Source of the DNA: Chryseobacterium aahli
GTDB lineage: Bacteria; Bacteroidota; Bacteroidia; Flavobacteriales; Weeksellaceae
Assembly: GCF_022699665.1 (NCBI RefSeq)
Contig: NZ_JALDNB010000003.1
Span: 186,001-250,000, forward strand
Direction of reading: 5' to 3'
DNA length: 64,000 bases
Below the pieces are notes generated by a model. The model saw nothing but the letters and a program-made list of their open reading frames with translations. It was not told the DNA's origin and ran no database searches. Position numbers and translations under genes: made by a program. Below, piece after piece: positions 1 to 8,169 of the stretch (positions are counted from its first letter, which is position 1; each line of letters begins with the position of its first letter).

Positions 1-272
1 ATATTCATGGTGCGAAAATTTCTGTTTTTGACGGTTACCAAGTTCCATTTTCTTCGCAGGTTAAAAATGAAGCAGATGTTAAAACAGGAGCTGTTGGTTT
101 GATTACTTCAACTTCTCAGGCTGAAGAAATTTTGCAAAAAGGCGAAGCTGATCTTATTTTTGTGGCAAGAGAGATTCTCAGAAACCCATATATTGCGGTT
201 CAAGGTTCTTTTGAAATGAATGAAGAAAGTTTTTTTCCGCATCAGTACCTCAGAGCGAAAATTTCTTCTTAA
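1..272 (+). CDS. NADH:flavin oxidoreductase (Old Yellow Enzyme, YqjM/NamA-like), C-terminal end only
   Basis: The window opens inside this gene; 89 codons remain, read in the frame starting at base 3 and ending with TAA at 270-272. The translation contains GYQVPFSSQVK, then TGAVGLIT, then DLIFVAREILRNPY. These match the last beta/alpha units of the YqjM/NamA class of Old Yellow Enzymes, where the VGLI and AREILRNP segments line the FMN phosphate site. Such enzymes use FMN and NAD(P)H to reduce activated C=C bonds in the cytoplasm. The N-terminal catalytic residues lie outside the window, so the exact subclass and substrate cannot be judged. Confidence 0.85.
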   Translation, partial: IHGAKISVFDGYQVPFSSQVKNEADVKTGAVGLITSTSQAEEILQKGEADLIFVAREILRNPYIAVQGSFEMNEESFFPHQYLRAKISS

Positions 273-303
273 TTTTAGCCTCATCAAAATCACAAAATAA
301 ATT

Positions 304-585
304 ATGAAGATTGAAGACTATATGTTGCCTTGCCCAAGCAAAAAATTCTTAGGGATAGAATGCTTCGGATGTGGTACCCAAAGGGCAATTGTATTAGTTT
401 TTAATGGTAAGTTTACCGAAGCATTCCACATGTTTCCTGCAGTATATACTTTGCTCTTGTTTTTTGGTTTTGTAGCCCTCAATTTTATTGATAAAAAAAG
501 AAATTATGGTCAGATTTTAATATTTTTAGCAATTATTAACTCACTAATCATGGTATTTTCTTACTTTTATAAACATTATTTTTAA
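304..585 (+). CDS. DUF2752 family small membrane protein
   Basis: 93 residues. The N-terminus has the DUF2752 pattern: a cysteine at 10, then GIECFGCGTQRA with cysteines at 20 and 23 and the conserved GxxR, followed by a short amphipathic stretch (FNGKFTEAFHMFP). Two membrane helices follow at about 46-61 and 70-88. The family has no established function; the cysteine arrangement suggests metal binding or a disulfide, which is inference. The start ATG is 31 bases after the preceding stop, and the CCC-motif membrane protein follows by 32 bases, so the two are probably co-transcribed. The hairpin at 965-989 ends this unit. Confidence 0.85.
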   Translation: MKIEDYMLPCPSKKFLGIECFGCGTQRAIVLVFNGKFTEAFHMFPAVYTLLLFFGFVALNFIDKKRNYGQILIFLAIINSLIMVFSYFYKHYF

Positions 586-617
586 ATCAAAATATTAAAC
601 ATTAAAAAAATCAAATT

Positions 618-938
618 ATGAATCAAAAACTGCCAAACGCACAAACAGTGCTAATCTTGGGAATCGTGTCAATCGTTGGAACTTGTTGTTGTACAGGTTT
701 AGTAGGTATTATCTGCGGACTTATAGGATTAAACAAATATAAAAGTGATAAGCTTTTGTATGATCAAAATCCATCAGAATATTCAGATTTCAGCAATTTG
801 AATACGGGAAGAATTTTATGTATTATTGGGCTTGCCTTAGGAGCAATTCAGCTTATTTATACTATTTTCATTCTTGCAACTGTAGGAGTAGACGGTTATA
901 TGCAACAATATGATCAACTAAAAAATATGGGTAGATAA
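618..938 (+). CDS. CCC-motif membrane protein (DUF4190-like)
   Basis: 106 residues with two hydrophobic helices (about 10-38 and 65-90) separated by a polar loop. The first helix carries three consecutive cysteines (23-25) followed by GLVGIICGLIGL, the signature from which the family takes its name; DUF4190 proteins have the same glycine-rich hairpin. Function is unknown; membrane location is clear from the sequence. It follows the DUF2752 gene closely and is itself followed by a strong intrinsic terminator, so the two form a small transcription unit. Confidence 0.8.
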   Translation: MNQKLPNAQTVLILGIVSIVGTCCCTGLVGIICGLIGLNKYKSDKLLYDQNPSEYSDFSNLNTGRILCIIGLALGAIQLIYTIFILATVGVDGYMQQYDQLKNMGR

Positions 939-964
939 TCATCTTGTATAGGTTATACTAAAAG

Positions 965-989
965 AAACCGCAGCAATGCGGTTTTTTTT
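965..989 (+). terminator. Intrinsic terminator after the CCC-motif gene
   Basis: A perfect 8-bp stem (aaaccgca / tgcggttt) with a 4-base loop is followed by a run of T. It lies 27 bases after the stop of the CCC-motif gene. Confidence 0.9.
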
Positions 990-1078
990 ATGCTTGACTA
1001 TTTTCGGAAAAATCTACTAAAGCATAAGAGTAAATCTTATATTTGATTTATATTTAAAAACTTCAATTTTATTTCAGA

Positions 1079-1264
1079 ATGAAAAAAAGCACTTTCGTTT
1101 TAGCAATCATCAGCATATTCGTGCTCACAATTGGCTCTTTTATTTTTATTAAAAGTGAAAATGATCATAAAGAATGCAGTCAGAAAATTGAATTTTCAAT
1201 AGGTGAAAATGGAGAAAAAATAAAAACAGAAAGGCATATTTGTAAGGAGAAGTTTAATTTTTAG
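1079..1264 (+). CDS. Small exported or membrane-anchored protein, function unknown
   Basis: 61 residues: a lysine-rich start (MKKS), one hydrophobic segment (about 5-24) and a charged tail with two cysteines (about 33 and 55). I do not recognise a family. The hydrophobic segment could be an uncleaved signal anchor, placing a roughly 35-residue tail in the periplasm. It sits alone between a terminator and the AAA+ gene. The coding call rests on a plausible start, the signal-like N-terminus and codon use; the short length keeps confidence moderate. Confidence 0.55.
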   Translation: MKKSTFVLAIISIFVLTIGSFIFIKSENDHKECSQKIEFSIGENGEKIKTERHICKEKFNF

Positions 1265-1470
1265 ACTTGCTAATTTGAAGAAGTTTTAAAACAAATCTTA
1301 ACTGAGGTAAGGGCTAAAATTCAAAATAAATAGATTTGAAATTACTATTGAATTCTAAAAACACTCACACTCTCAAATAAACCATTATTAATTTTAGTGA
1401 TTGACAAAAAAAACTTATTTTAGTTACACCAAAATAAAATGTCACCACAAATATTAATATTGAAAAATAA

Positions 1471-3966
1471 ATGGGAGTATTAGTTACCAACGAAACAGTA
1501 AAACAACTTTTTCACATCGCCCAGTCCATTGCGAGAGAGAATTACAATGCGACATACGGCGGTCCACACATTCTTCAGGCTTTAATGCATAAAGATATCG
1601 GACTCAATGAATTCTTAAAAAACATTGATAAAGATCCCGGATATTTCTACGAATGGGCAGACGTCCGAATCGAAGATTATCCAAAAACCACACATCTTCC
1701 TGCTGAGGTAGGTGAGGGCGAATTTGTAAACCAGATTCTTGAAGAGGCCGATGATATCAGGTTAAAATTAGGCTTAGATGAGATCACTCCGATTTGTATT
1801 CTGACTGCAATTGTAAAACCGCAGGTTGCTTTCACATTACAACAACTTAAGTCTTTGCCTCTTAGGGAGCACGAAATATTCAATTTGTACAGAAAAGATA
1901 CGCCTTACGCTTCATCTGAAAACAGTGAAATTTCTTCACTTTTTTCTAATGGATCTGATTATTCAGACAATTCTTTTCCTTCCATTAAAAGTTATTGCAT
2001 AGACCGAACTGCACAGGCAAGACAAGGAACTTTAGAAAACATTATAGGTCGTGATAAAGAACTGAGAATGCTGGTCGAAATTCTTTGTAGAAGAACAAAG
2101 CCTAACGTTATCATTATTGGAGAGCCTGGTGTTGGTAAAACCGCTTTGGTAGAAGGTTTCGCTACAGAAATTATCAAAGGAAATGTTCCGGAAATGCTTA
2201 AAAATGCTACTTTGCTAGAATTAGATACAGGAGCTTTATTGGCTGGAACTTCGTATAAAGGTGAAATTGAAGACCGTCTGAAAAAAGTAATCAAAGAGTG
2301 CAAGAAGATTGAAAAAGCCATTCTTTTTATTGACGAAATTCACTCACTTTTAGATCCAAAAGGCAGCATCGGAAATATTGGAAATATTCTTAAACCTGAA
2401 TTGGCAAGAGGTGAAATTACTGTTATTGGTGCGACAACTCAAGAAGAATATAGGAAAATAATTGAGCCGGAACAGGCTTTTAACAGACGTTTCGAAGTTC
2501 TTACAGTTAATGAACCGGATGAACAAACTTGTGTGAAAATGATTGATGTTCTTCTGGATGGTTATAAAAAGCACCACGGTATCGAAGTTGATAAATCTGC
2601 ACTTCCCGAATGTGTACGTTTGGCGAAAAGATATGCAAAAGGTAAAAAATTGCCGGATGCAGCAATCGATTTGCTTGACCGAACAATGGCCGCCATCAAA
2701 ATGCTGGATGAACTTTCAGAAAAAGAACTTCAAGATTGGAAAGAAAATTATGAAAATATTCTGAAAGAAGAATTTTTAGACGAAAAAGATAAAGCAGATG
2801 AATTAATCTGGAATTACAATTTACTAAGAGATAAAATCAGCCCGATTTTGTGGGGATCTTTGCGAGAGCAGCCACAGATTGATAACTCTATGCCGATCGA
2901 GCATCTTCAGAAAGTCATTGCAGATACTTTTACAGAATTGATAGAACACGCTTCTACAAAAAGAGAAAAAGTTGGTAAACTTGAATTGGCGGCAGTAATG
3001 GCAGCAAAAACCAATATTCCGATTGGGAAACTTCAGGCGCAGGAAAAAGAGAAGCTTCTAAATATGGAATCTCTTTTACTAAGCAGAGTTGTTGGTCAGG
3101 ATCACGCATTGAAAGTGCTTTCTGATGCCATCGTTGAAAACCGTAGCGGATTAAACAAACCCGGACAACCAATCGGATCATTTTTCCTTTTGGGTCCAAC
3201 TGGAACCGGGAAAACTGAGTTGGCAAAATCTATGGCAGAACTGCTTTTCAATGATGAAAAAGCGATGGTTCGTTTTGATATGTCAGAATTTAAAGAAGAG
3301 CATTCAGCAGCATTATTGTATGGTGCGCCTCCGGGATATGTCGGTTATGAAGAAGGTGGTATGTTGGTGAATAAAATCCGTCAGCAGCCTTATACTGTAG
3401 TTTTGTTTGATGAAATTGAAAAAGCGCATCACTCTGTTTTCGATGTGTTTTTACAAATCATGGATGAAGGAAAAGTACATGACAAATTAGGAAAAGAAGG
3501 AGATTTCAGCAATGCTTTGATTTTATTTACGTCAAATATCGGAAGCGAAGAAATTGTAAAGCAATTTGAGGAAGGAAAAGTTCCTGAATCATCTTCTTTG
3601 ATGCAGATTATGTCAAATTCAGGCAGATTCAGACCAGAATTTTTAGCGAGAATTACAGAAATTATTCCTTTTGCGCCAATTACAGAATCTATTGCTGAGA
3701 GAATTTTTAATATTCAGTTAAAATCGCTTCACAAATCGCTTCACAGATTAGGAATGACGCTTTCTATCACCGATGAAGCTGTGAAGAATTTAGCATTAGG
3801 CGGATTCAGCAGCAAATACGGAGCAAGACAGATTTCCGGAGTGATCAGAGCTCAGTTGGCAAGACCAATCTCAAAAATGATTGTACGGGAAGAAGTGAAA
3901 TCCGGGCAAACCCTTACCGTTGATTGGAACCAAACCGATGAAAAAATTGATTGGAAAGTCGAATAA
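1471..3966 (+). CDS. ClpB/ClpV-type AAA+ unfoldase (Clp ATP-binding subunit)
   Basis: 831 residues. Order: a degenerate Clp N-domain (1-150), a linker rich in Ser/Asn (about 150-175), a first AAA+ module with Walker A GEPGVGKT (217-224) and Walker B ILFIDE (284-289), a shortened middle region (about 420-530), and a second AAA+ module with Walker A GPTGTGKT (575-582) and Walker B VVLFDE (643-648). No ClpP-binding IGF/L-type loop is evident, so it looks like a disaggregase or sheath-recycling unfoldase, not a protease partner. The N-domain and length differ from housekeeping ClpB (about 860 residues) and resemble the TssH/ClpV of Bacteroidota type VI secretion; that identity is inference because no other tss gene is in the window. 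A terminator follows at 3982-4022. Confidence 0.85.
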   Translation: MGVLVTNETVKQLFHIAQSIARENYNATYGGPHILQALMHKDIGLNEFLKNIDKDPGYFYEWADVRIEDYPKTTHLPAEVGEGEFVNQILEEADDIRLKLGLDEITPICILTAIVKPQVAFTLQQLKSLPLREHEIFNLYRKDTPYASSENSEISSLFSNGSDYSDNSFPSIKSYCIDRTAQARQGTLENIIGRDKELRMLVEILCRRTKPNVIIIGEPGVGKTALVEGFATEIIKGNVPEMLKNATLLELDTGALLAGTSYKGEIEDRLKKVIKECKKIEKAILFIDEIHSLLDPKGSIGNIGNILKPELARGEITVIGATTQEEYRKIIEPEQAFNRRFEVLTVNEPDEQTCVKMIDVLLDGYKKHHGIEVDKSALPECVRLAKRYAKGKKLPDAAIDLLDRTMAAIKMLDELSEKELQDWKENYENILKEEFLDEKDKADELIWNYNLLRDKISPILWGSLREQPQIDNSMPIEHLQKVIADTFTELIEHASTKREKVGKLELAAVMAAKTNIPIGKLQAQEKEKLLNMESLLLSRVVGQDHALKVLSDAIVENRSGLNKPGQPIGSFFLLGPTGTGKTELAKSMAELLFNDEKAMVRFDMSEFKEEHSAALLYGAPPGYVGYEEGGMLVNKIRQQPYTVVLFDEIEKAHHSVFDVFLQIMDEGKVHDKLGKEGDFSNALILFTSNIGSEEIVKQFEEGKVPESSSLMQIMSNSGRFRPEFLARITEIIPFAPITESIAERIFNIQLKSLHKSLHRLGMTLSITDEAVKNLALGGFSSKYGARQISGVIRAQLARPISKMIVREEVKSGQTLTVDWNQTDEKIDWKVE

Positions 3967-3981
3967 TTTATTCAATTGAAA

Positions 3982-4022
3982 AAAATCAGGATGCTTAAAC
4001 TTATTGACGCATTCTGATTTTT
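3982..4022 (+). terminator. Intrinsic terminator after the AAA+ unfoldase gene
   Basis: A 13-bp stem (aaaatcaggatgc / gcattctgatttt, one G-T pair) with a 14-base loop ends in T residues, 15 bases after the stop codon. It separates the unfoldase from the lytic transglycosylase gene 19 bases further on. Confidence 0.8.
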
Positions 4023-4040
4023 AAAATTAAGATAGTAAAA

Positions 4041-4904
4041 ATGAAAATTTATTTCAATAAAATAGTATTTGCAGTCATCTTTTGTGCTTCTTTTGAAATG
4101 ACATCTGCTCAGTATTTGTCGGCTAGTGACACTTCTGAAAATAGCGTAAGAAAATACAAAAATATCATCAATTCGAATAAAGACATTGTTCAGTTTATAG
4201 AAAATTCTTTAGCTAAAAAGGGACTTCCAAAACATTTGAGAAATTTGCCTTTAATTGAATCTCATTTTGATAGAAACATTACTTCTCATGCTGGCGCAGT
4301 CGGGGTTTGGCAGTTTATGACCTCTCACGCAAATCAATACGGACTTACGGCAGATCGTCGCAATGACATTTATAGAAGTACTAAAGTGGCAGTGGTTTCT
4401 TTGGGAAATCTTTATAAAAAGTACGGCAATTGGGTAACTGTTATTGCAGCGTACAATTGTGGAGAAGGAAATATAGCCAAAGCCATGCAGTCTGCCAACT
4501 CAAGTCAATATCATGTTTTCTCTAAATATTTGCCGGCTGAAACCATTAATCATGTTAAAAAATATCTGAATGCTTGCTATGCAACAGGAGAACTCAACAG
4601 TGTTTTGACCAATTACAATTCTTCAAGCATGCAGAAAGTATTTGATGCAAGATCCGGCTTGAAAGAAGAATCATCGTTATCTGAAACCGAAATTAATGCA
4701 GGATTCAGCTTAAAAATTATTGCGGAAGAATTAAAAATTAGTTTAAATGACATTCTCAATTGGAATCCTGAAATTGAAGAAGAACTTCAGACCACTGGAG
4801 AAAGTATGTTACACCTTCCAACAGATTTAATGCCTGATTTTTTATTAAAGAAAAATAAAATTTTGTCCCGCTCAATAAAAGAGGGAAACAATACTTCAAA
4901 ATAA
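4041..4904 (+). CDS. Exported lytic transglycosylase (SLT/MltD-like) with a C-terminal LysM-like domain
   Basis: 287 residues. A signal peptide ends near residue 24 (TSAQ). The SLT fold follows: LPLIESHF holds the catalytic glutamate (Glu73), then GAVGVWQFM and a VIAAYNCGEGN motif, all diagnostic of family-1 lytic transglycosylases that cleave the MurNAc-GlcNAc bond of peptidoglycan to form 1,6-anhydro ends. Residues about 225-275 (IAEELKISLNDILNWNP) look like one degenerate LysM module. MltD proteins usually carry two or more LysM copies, so this one is short. It follows the AAA+ gene in the same direction with a terminator between; shared regulation is possible but not shown. Confidence 0.9.
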   Translation: MKIYFNKIVFAVIFCASFEMTSAQYLSASDTSENSVRKYKNIINSNKDIVQFIENSLAKKGLPKHLRNLPLIESHFDRNITSHAGAVGVWQFMTSHANQYGLTADRRNDIYRSTKVAVVSLGNLYKKYGNWVTVIAAYNCGEGNIAKAMQSANSSQYHVFSKYLPAETINHVKKYLNACYATGELNSVLTNYNSSSMQKVFDARSGLKEESSLSETEINAGFSLKIIAEELKISLNDILNWNPEIEEELQTTGESMLHLPTDLMPDFLLKKNKILSRSIKEGNNTSK

Positions 4905-4929
4905 TTTTATACTATACTATACTAAAACT

Positions 4930-4963
4930 AAAAGACTTCCCTGTAACAGAGAAGTCTTTTTTT
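4930..4963. terminator. Bidirectional intrinsic terminator between convergent genes
   Basis: A perfect 10-bp stem (aaaagacttc / gaagtctttt) with an 11-base loop has T on the right and A on the left, so it can stop both the transglycosylase (plus) and the endonuclease gene (minus, ends 4980). Confidence 0.85.
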
Positions 4964-4979
4964 AAAAATTAAAATAATC

Positions 4980-6773
4980 TTATTTCACAATAAACTTCAA
5001 GCTCGATTCATCTAATTTTAAAATATAGATTCCTTGCTGAAGATTTCGTGTTCTGATAGATTTTCCGTTTTTGAAAGGCAGATTTTCGGTTTGCATTACT
5101 TTTCCTTGAAGATTATAAATTTCGGCTTTTTGAATATTTTCAGTTTCACCTTTTACAAAAATCTCGTGATTTGAAATCGGATTGGGGTAAACTTGCAGTT
5201 CATTGGACTGCGTATTTTCTGTATTCATCACACTTTGTCTTGCAAATCCTGAAGAACAAGTCCAGCTAAGATTGTCTATGGCTACTCTGTTGCTTGATGA
5301 ATTATTAACCAAGCTTACTATCACATTTCCTGAGACATTAATGTTGTTAATCGTAGTTGTTGTCGCAGTTGTACTGTAAGGAATGGTTCCTACATTTACG
5401 CCATTTACGAGCACATTGAAATTTCCGTTACTCCCACTGAATTTTAATTGCGTTGTCACAGTTAAAGAATTAATACCATTACTAAATGTGCTTGATTTCA
5501 ACGAACCGTTTCTCACTGTAATTGCTTTATTTGAAATGGTTTGGTCACTTCTTGAATCTGTAGCTGTCCAGGTAATTCCGCTGTTTGTCCATGTTTTTGT
5601 TGTGTAGGAGGATGCACTAGAGCTTGGGATTGTTTCAAAAGTTTCGTTCACGCAATTCGTAGGATTTGGGTTTGTTGTTCCTGCGTTTGTGGTCGCCGAA
5701 ACGGTTGAACTGTTTGCAGAAGCATTTCCTGCAGCATCTTTCGCTTTAATGTAGAAATTATAATCTGTTGAAGGATTCAATCCTGTAATTGTTGTTGAAG
5801 TTGTATTTGCATTAGATTTTAAGCTTCCATTCATGTAAACATCATATGAAGTGACGCCCACGTTGTCTGTTGCGGCAGTCCAGGTTAATGACACACTGGT
5901 GGATGTTTTTCCGGAAACGGTAAGATTTGTCACCACGGTAGGAGATTGGGTATCTTGGGTTGGAGTTTGAGATCCCCAAATCTGATTTACATAGTTTGGA
6001 TTGTCAATAAAAGGATTTCTATTTCCCTGAAAAGTATATGAGGCATTATTTCTGTTGATTTCAGCCTGAGAAACCGGATCCTGATTATGCCAGGTCAGCA
6101 AAACATTCAGCTCCCAAGTCTGCAGCCCGGGAAATGCCGAGCCTCCCAACATATTTCCTGAAGAAAAACCAGATAATTGATTTTGGTATCTGGTCACAAA
6201 ATAGAAAACCATTCTTGCAACATCTCCTTTAAACTCATCAATCGGCTCGAAAACTGTTCCCGAAAATCCTGAAGATGAAGAACTTCCCAGTTTTGAACCG
6301 TTTTGAGAAGTAAAAGTTGTACTTCCTACTTTCCCAAAAGGATAATTTGATCGCATTCCGTTTACCTTTCCGTCGGTGGCTCTGATGAAGTGCACATCGT
6401 TTTTCATTGGCGAAGCTTCATTAAATAAGCTTTGCGGAACGATGTGTTCGCGGTTGTAACAATTCCCTTCAGTAGAATATGTTCCACATTGGTTACCGCC
6501 AGGTGTGTAGTTGTACGGATCAGACGAGGTTGGTCTTTCAGAATAAATGTCTAAAATAGAGCCGTCATTTTCATAGTTTTTGTCGATGTCGGTAGTTTTG
6601 TATGCAGTCCAAAGTCCGCTGTAGCCTTTGTCCTGATGTCCGCTGGTGATTATTGAGCTTAAAGCGGTTTTCAAAGGTGCTCCAGTGAGTCCGTTTGCTG
6701 ACGAATAATAGCCTGAAGGTGCTTGAGCATTAGCGAATTGCGCTAATACAAGGAATAAAAGATGTTTTTTCAT
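4980..6773 (-). CDS. Secreted endonuclease I with fibronectin III and T9SS sorting domains
   Basis: 597 residues. A signal peptide (about 1-16) precedes an endonuclease I / NucM domain (about 20-265); NREHIVPQS holds the His-Me finger general base (His110), and MKNDVHFIRATDGKVN and FEPIDEFKGDVAR complete the fold. These enzymes hydrolyse DNA or RNA non-specifically using Mg2+. A fibronectin type III domain follows (about 278-362), then a cysteine-containing beta-rich module (about 373-510), and a type A T9SS sorting domain at the end (YPNP at 529-532, then GIYILKL). The layout indicates an extracellular or cell-surface nuclease for DNA scavenging or matrix remodelling. It is a single gene, closed by the terminator at 4930-4963. 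Confidence 0.95.
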   Translation of the reverse strand: MKKHLLFLVLAQFANAQAPSGYYSSANGLTGAPLKTALSSIITSGHQDKGYSGLWTAYKTTDIDKNYENDGSILDIYSERPTSSDPYNYTPGGNQCGTYSTEGNCYNREHIVPQSLFNEASPMKNDVHFIRATDGKVNGMRSNYPFGKVGSTTFTSQNGSKLGSSSSSGFSGTVFEPIDEFKGDVARMVFYFVTRYQNQLSGFSSGNMLGGSAFPGLQTWELNVLLTWHNQDPVSQAEINRNNASYTFQGNRNPFIDNPNYVNQIWGSQTPTQDTQSPTVVTNLTVSGKTSTSVSLTWTAATDNVGVTSYDVYMNGSLKSNANTTSTTITGLNPSTDYNFYIKAKDAAGNASANSSTVSATTNAGTTNPNPTNCVNETFETIPSSSASSYTTKTWTNSGITWTATDSRSDQTISNKAITVRNGSLKSSTFSNGINSLTVTTQLKFSGSNGNFNVLVNGVNVGTIPYSTTATTTTINNINVSGNVIVSLVNNSSSNRVAIDNLSWTCSSGFARQSVMNTENTQSNELQVYPNPISNHEIFVKGETENIQKAEIYNLQGKVMQTENLPFKNGKSIRTRNLQQGIYILKLDESSLKFIVK

Positions 6774-6910
6774 ATCTTATTTTTGTATGTGATAATTTGG
6801 TCAATGTAAAATTACATTTTTCTCGAAAGCAAATTATCAAATCCTTTTGAATCTGAATATTAAATTTCAGTAAAATTAAAATACAATTTCAATTAGGTTT
6901 TTGACATAAA

Positions 6911-6950
6911 AAAAGGTCAATACAAAATTTTGTACTGACCTTTTATTTTT
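6911..6950 (-). terminator. Intrinsic terminator for the DUF4136 lipoprotein gene
   Basis: A nearly perfect 16-bp inverted repeat (aaaggtcaatacaaaa / ttttgtactgaccttt) is followed on the minus strand by a T run (A run at 6908-6914), just past the stop at 6967. Confidence 0.85.
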
Positions 6951-6966
6951 TAGAATTTTCAAATTC

Positions 6967-7494
6967 TTATTTTTTCATTCCCGGAGGATAGTTAGCCATA
7001 ATTTCAGCTACAATCTGAGGGATTTGTTTTTGCTTCGCTTGCGGCCTGTCAACAGAAATACCGCTTCCGATTCCCTGCCAAACTAACTTGTTGGTTTTAG
7101 AATCAATTAAATCTACGATGATTGCTCCTTCGTTATAGTTACTCGTCCAGGTTCTGTTCATACCGATTCCCCATCCGAAGCCGCCGCCCCAACCCCACAT
7201 TCCGCCGGGACTGGTTGTGTTAATATCAGTGATTTTCTTGTGATTTGCTTTTACGTTGACGATCAAATCAGGATTTTCTCCAGATTGAAGGCCTTTTGTC
7301 TGCAATTGCTTAGACAATTCGTTCAAAACTCTGTCTTTATCGATATCATTCAATTTCAAATCATCAATTCTTATTTTATAAGTTTTGTAAGAAGTGAAAT
7401 TTGCAGTTTCTGCATAATCTGAACGTACTTTAAAAGGACTGCAAGAAGATAAACCTAAAGTCGCTGCCAGCAAAATAAAAATATATTTCTTCAT
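6967..7494 (-). CDS. DUF4136 lipoprotein
   Basis: 175 residues with an SPII signal ending in the lipobox LSSC (Cys18), so it is predicted to be a lipid-anchored envelope protein. The body matches DUF4136: SYKTYKI after the anchor, then NPDLIVNVKA, a Gly/Trp-rich loop (about 99-111), GAIIVDLID and KLVWQGIGSG. The family has no assigned biochemical role. The start is 1 base after the DUF5522 stop, so both lie in one transcript that ends at the hairpin 6911-6950. Confidence 0.9.
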   Translation of the reverse strand: MKKYIFILLAATLGLSSCSPFKVRSDYAETANFTSYKTYKIRIDDLKLNDIDKDRVLNELSKQLQTKGLQSGENPDLIVNVKANHKKITDINTTSPGGMWGWGGGFGWGIGMNRTWTSNYNEGAIIVDLIDSKTNKLVWQGIGSGISVDRPQAKQKQIPQIVAEIMANYPPGMKK

Positions 7495-7495
7495 T

Positions 7496-7681
<186 letters not shown>

Positions 7682-7696
7682 TTAAATCAAAACTTT

Positions 7697-7704
7697 TATA
7701 TTTG
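7697..7704 (+). promoter_or_regulatory. Candidate -7 box (TATATTTG) for the HExxH membrane gene
   Basis: TATATTTG matches the Bacteroidota -7 consensus TAnnTTTG. It ends only 5 bases before the ATG at 7710, which would give a leaderless message, or means translation starts further in. No clear -33 TTTG is visible. Confidence 0.4.
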
Positions 7705-7709
7705 TTATT

Positions 7710-8036
7710 ATGATAATTGTGTGCCAAAAGCTCCTCAAAAATACAAAAATAAACGGCATTACGCTTTATCCTTTTATTTTCATTAAAAATCCTGAAGATA
7801 AGAAGAATAGAGTGCTCATCAATCACGAAAAAATTCATCTTAAACAGCAATTGGAATTATTGATTGTCTTCTTTTATATTGCGTATGTTGGAGAGTATTA
7901 TTATCATTTATTTAAACTAAAAAATGGTCATCAGGCTTACCGCGCCATCTCTTTTGAAAGAGAAGCGTATGCAAACGAGCATGATCTAAATTATCTGAAA
8001 AAAAGAAAGATATGGGGATTCTGGAAATATTTTTAA
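7710..8036 (+). CDS. Small HExxH membrane protein, putative zinc metallopeptidase-like
   Basis: 108 residues. HEKIH at 39-43 fits the HExxH zinc-protease pattern, followed by a hydrophobic helix (about 48-66) and SFEREAYANEHD (81-92), where Glu83 or Glu85 could serve as third zinc ligand. The order HExxH, membrane helix, ExxA/N is reminiscent of small gluzincin-like proteins, but it is far shorter than any classical M48/M56 peptidase. Activity is inference; many relatives are annotated only as hypothetical. The N-terminal residues MIIVCQKLLK may be over-extended since homologous starts appear to begin near NTKINGITLYPF. It is divergent from DUF5522. Confidence 0.65.
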   Translation: MIIVCQKLLKNTKINGITLYPFIFIKNPEDKKNRVLINHEKIHLKQQLELLIVFFYIAYVGEYYYHLFKLKNGHQAYRAISFEREAYANEHDLNYLKKRKIWGFWKYF

Positions 8037-8064
8037 TTAATTAGAAATGTTATAACGTTCCGAA

Positions 8065-8120
8065 GATTCCCTCCTTTGGTGGGGTGGCGAAAATTCAAAG
8101 AATTTTTGAAGGGTGGCTTA
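8065..8120 (-). repeat. Dispersed 56-bp repeat, copy A (second copy at 43497-43553)
   Basis: Read on the minus strand this spacer says gccacccttcaaaaattc, then tttgaattttcgccacccc and ggaggg; the same string with a few changes occurs on the plus strand at 43497-43553. It contains a small palindrome (aaaaattc / gaatttt) between two CCACCC blocks. It lies between the HExxH gene and the PLP-enzyme gene and has no open frame. Confidence 0.8.
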
Positions 8121-8169
8121 AAAAGCATATTAAAATAAACTCGTAAAACAAATATCATTTAAAACAAAG

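Noticed and set aside
1677..1883. Several minus-strand open frames of 60-110 codons inside the AAA+ gene and likewise antisense frames in most large genes
   Set aside because: They lie wholly within strong coding sequence on the opposite strand, have no ribosome-binding or promoter signals and no recognisable motifs.
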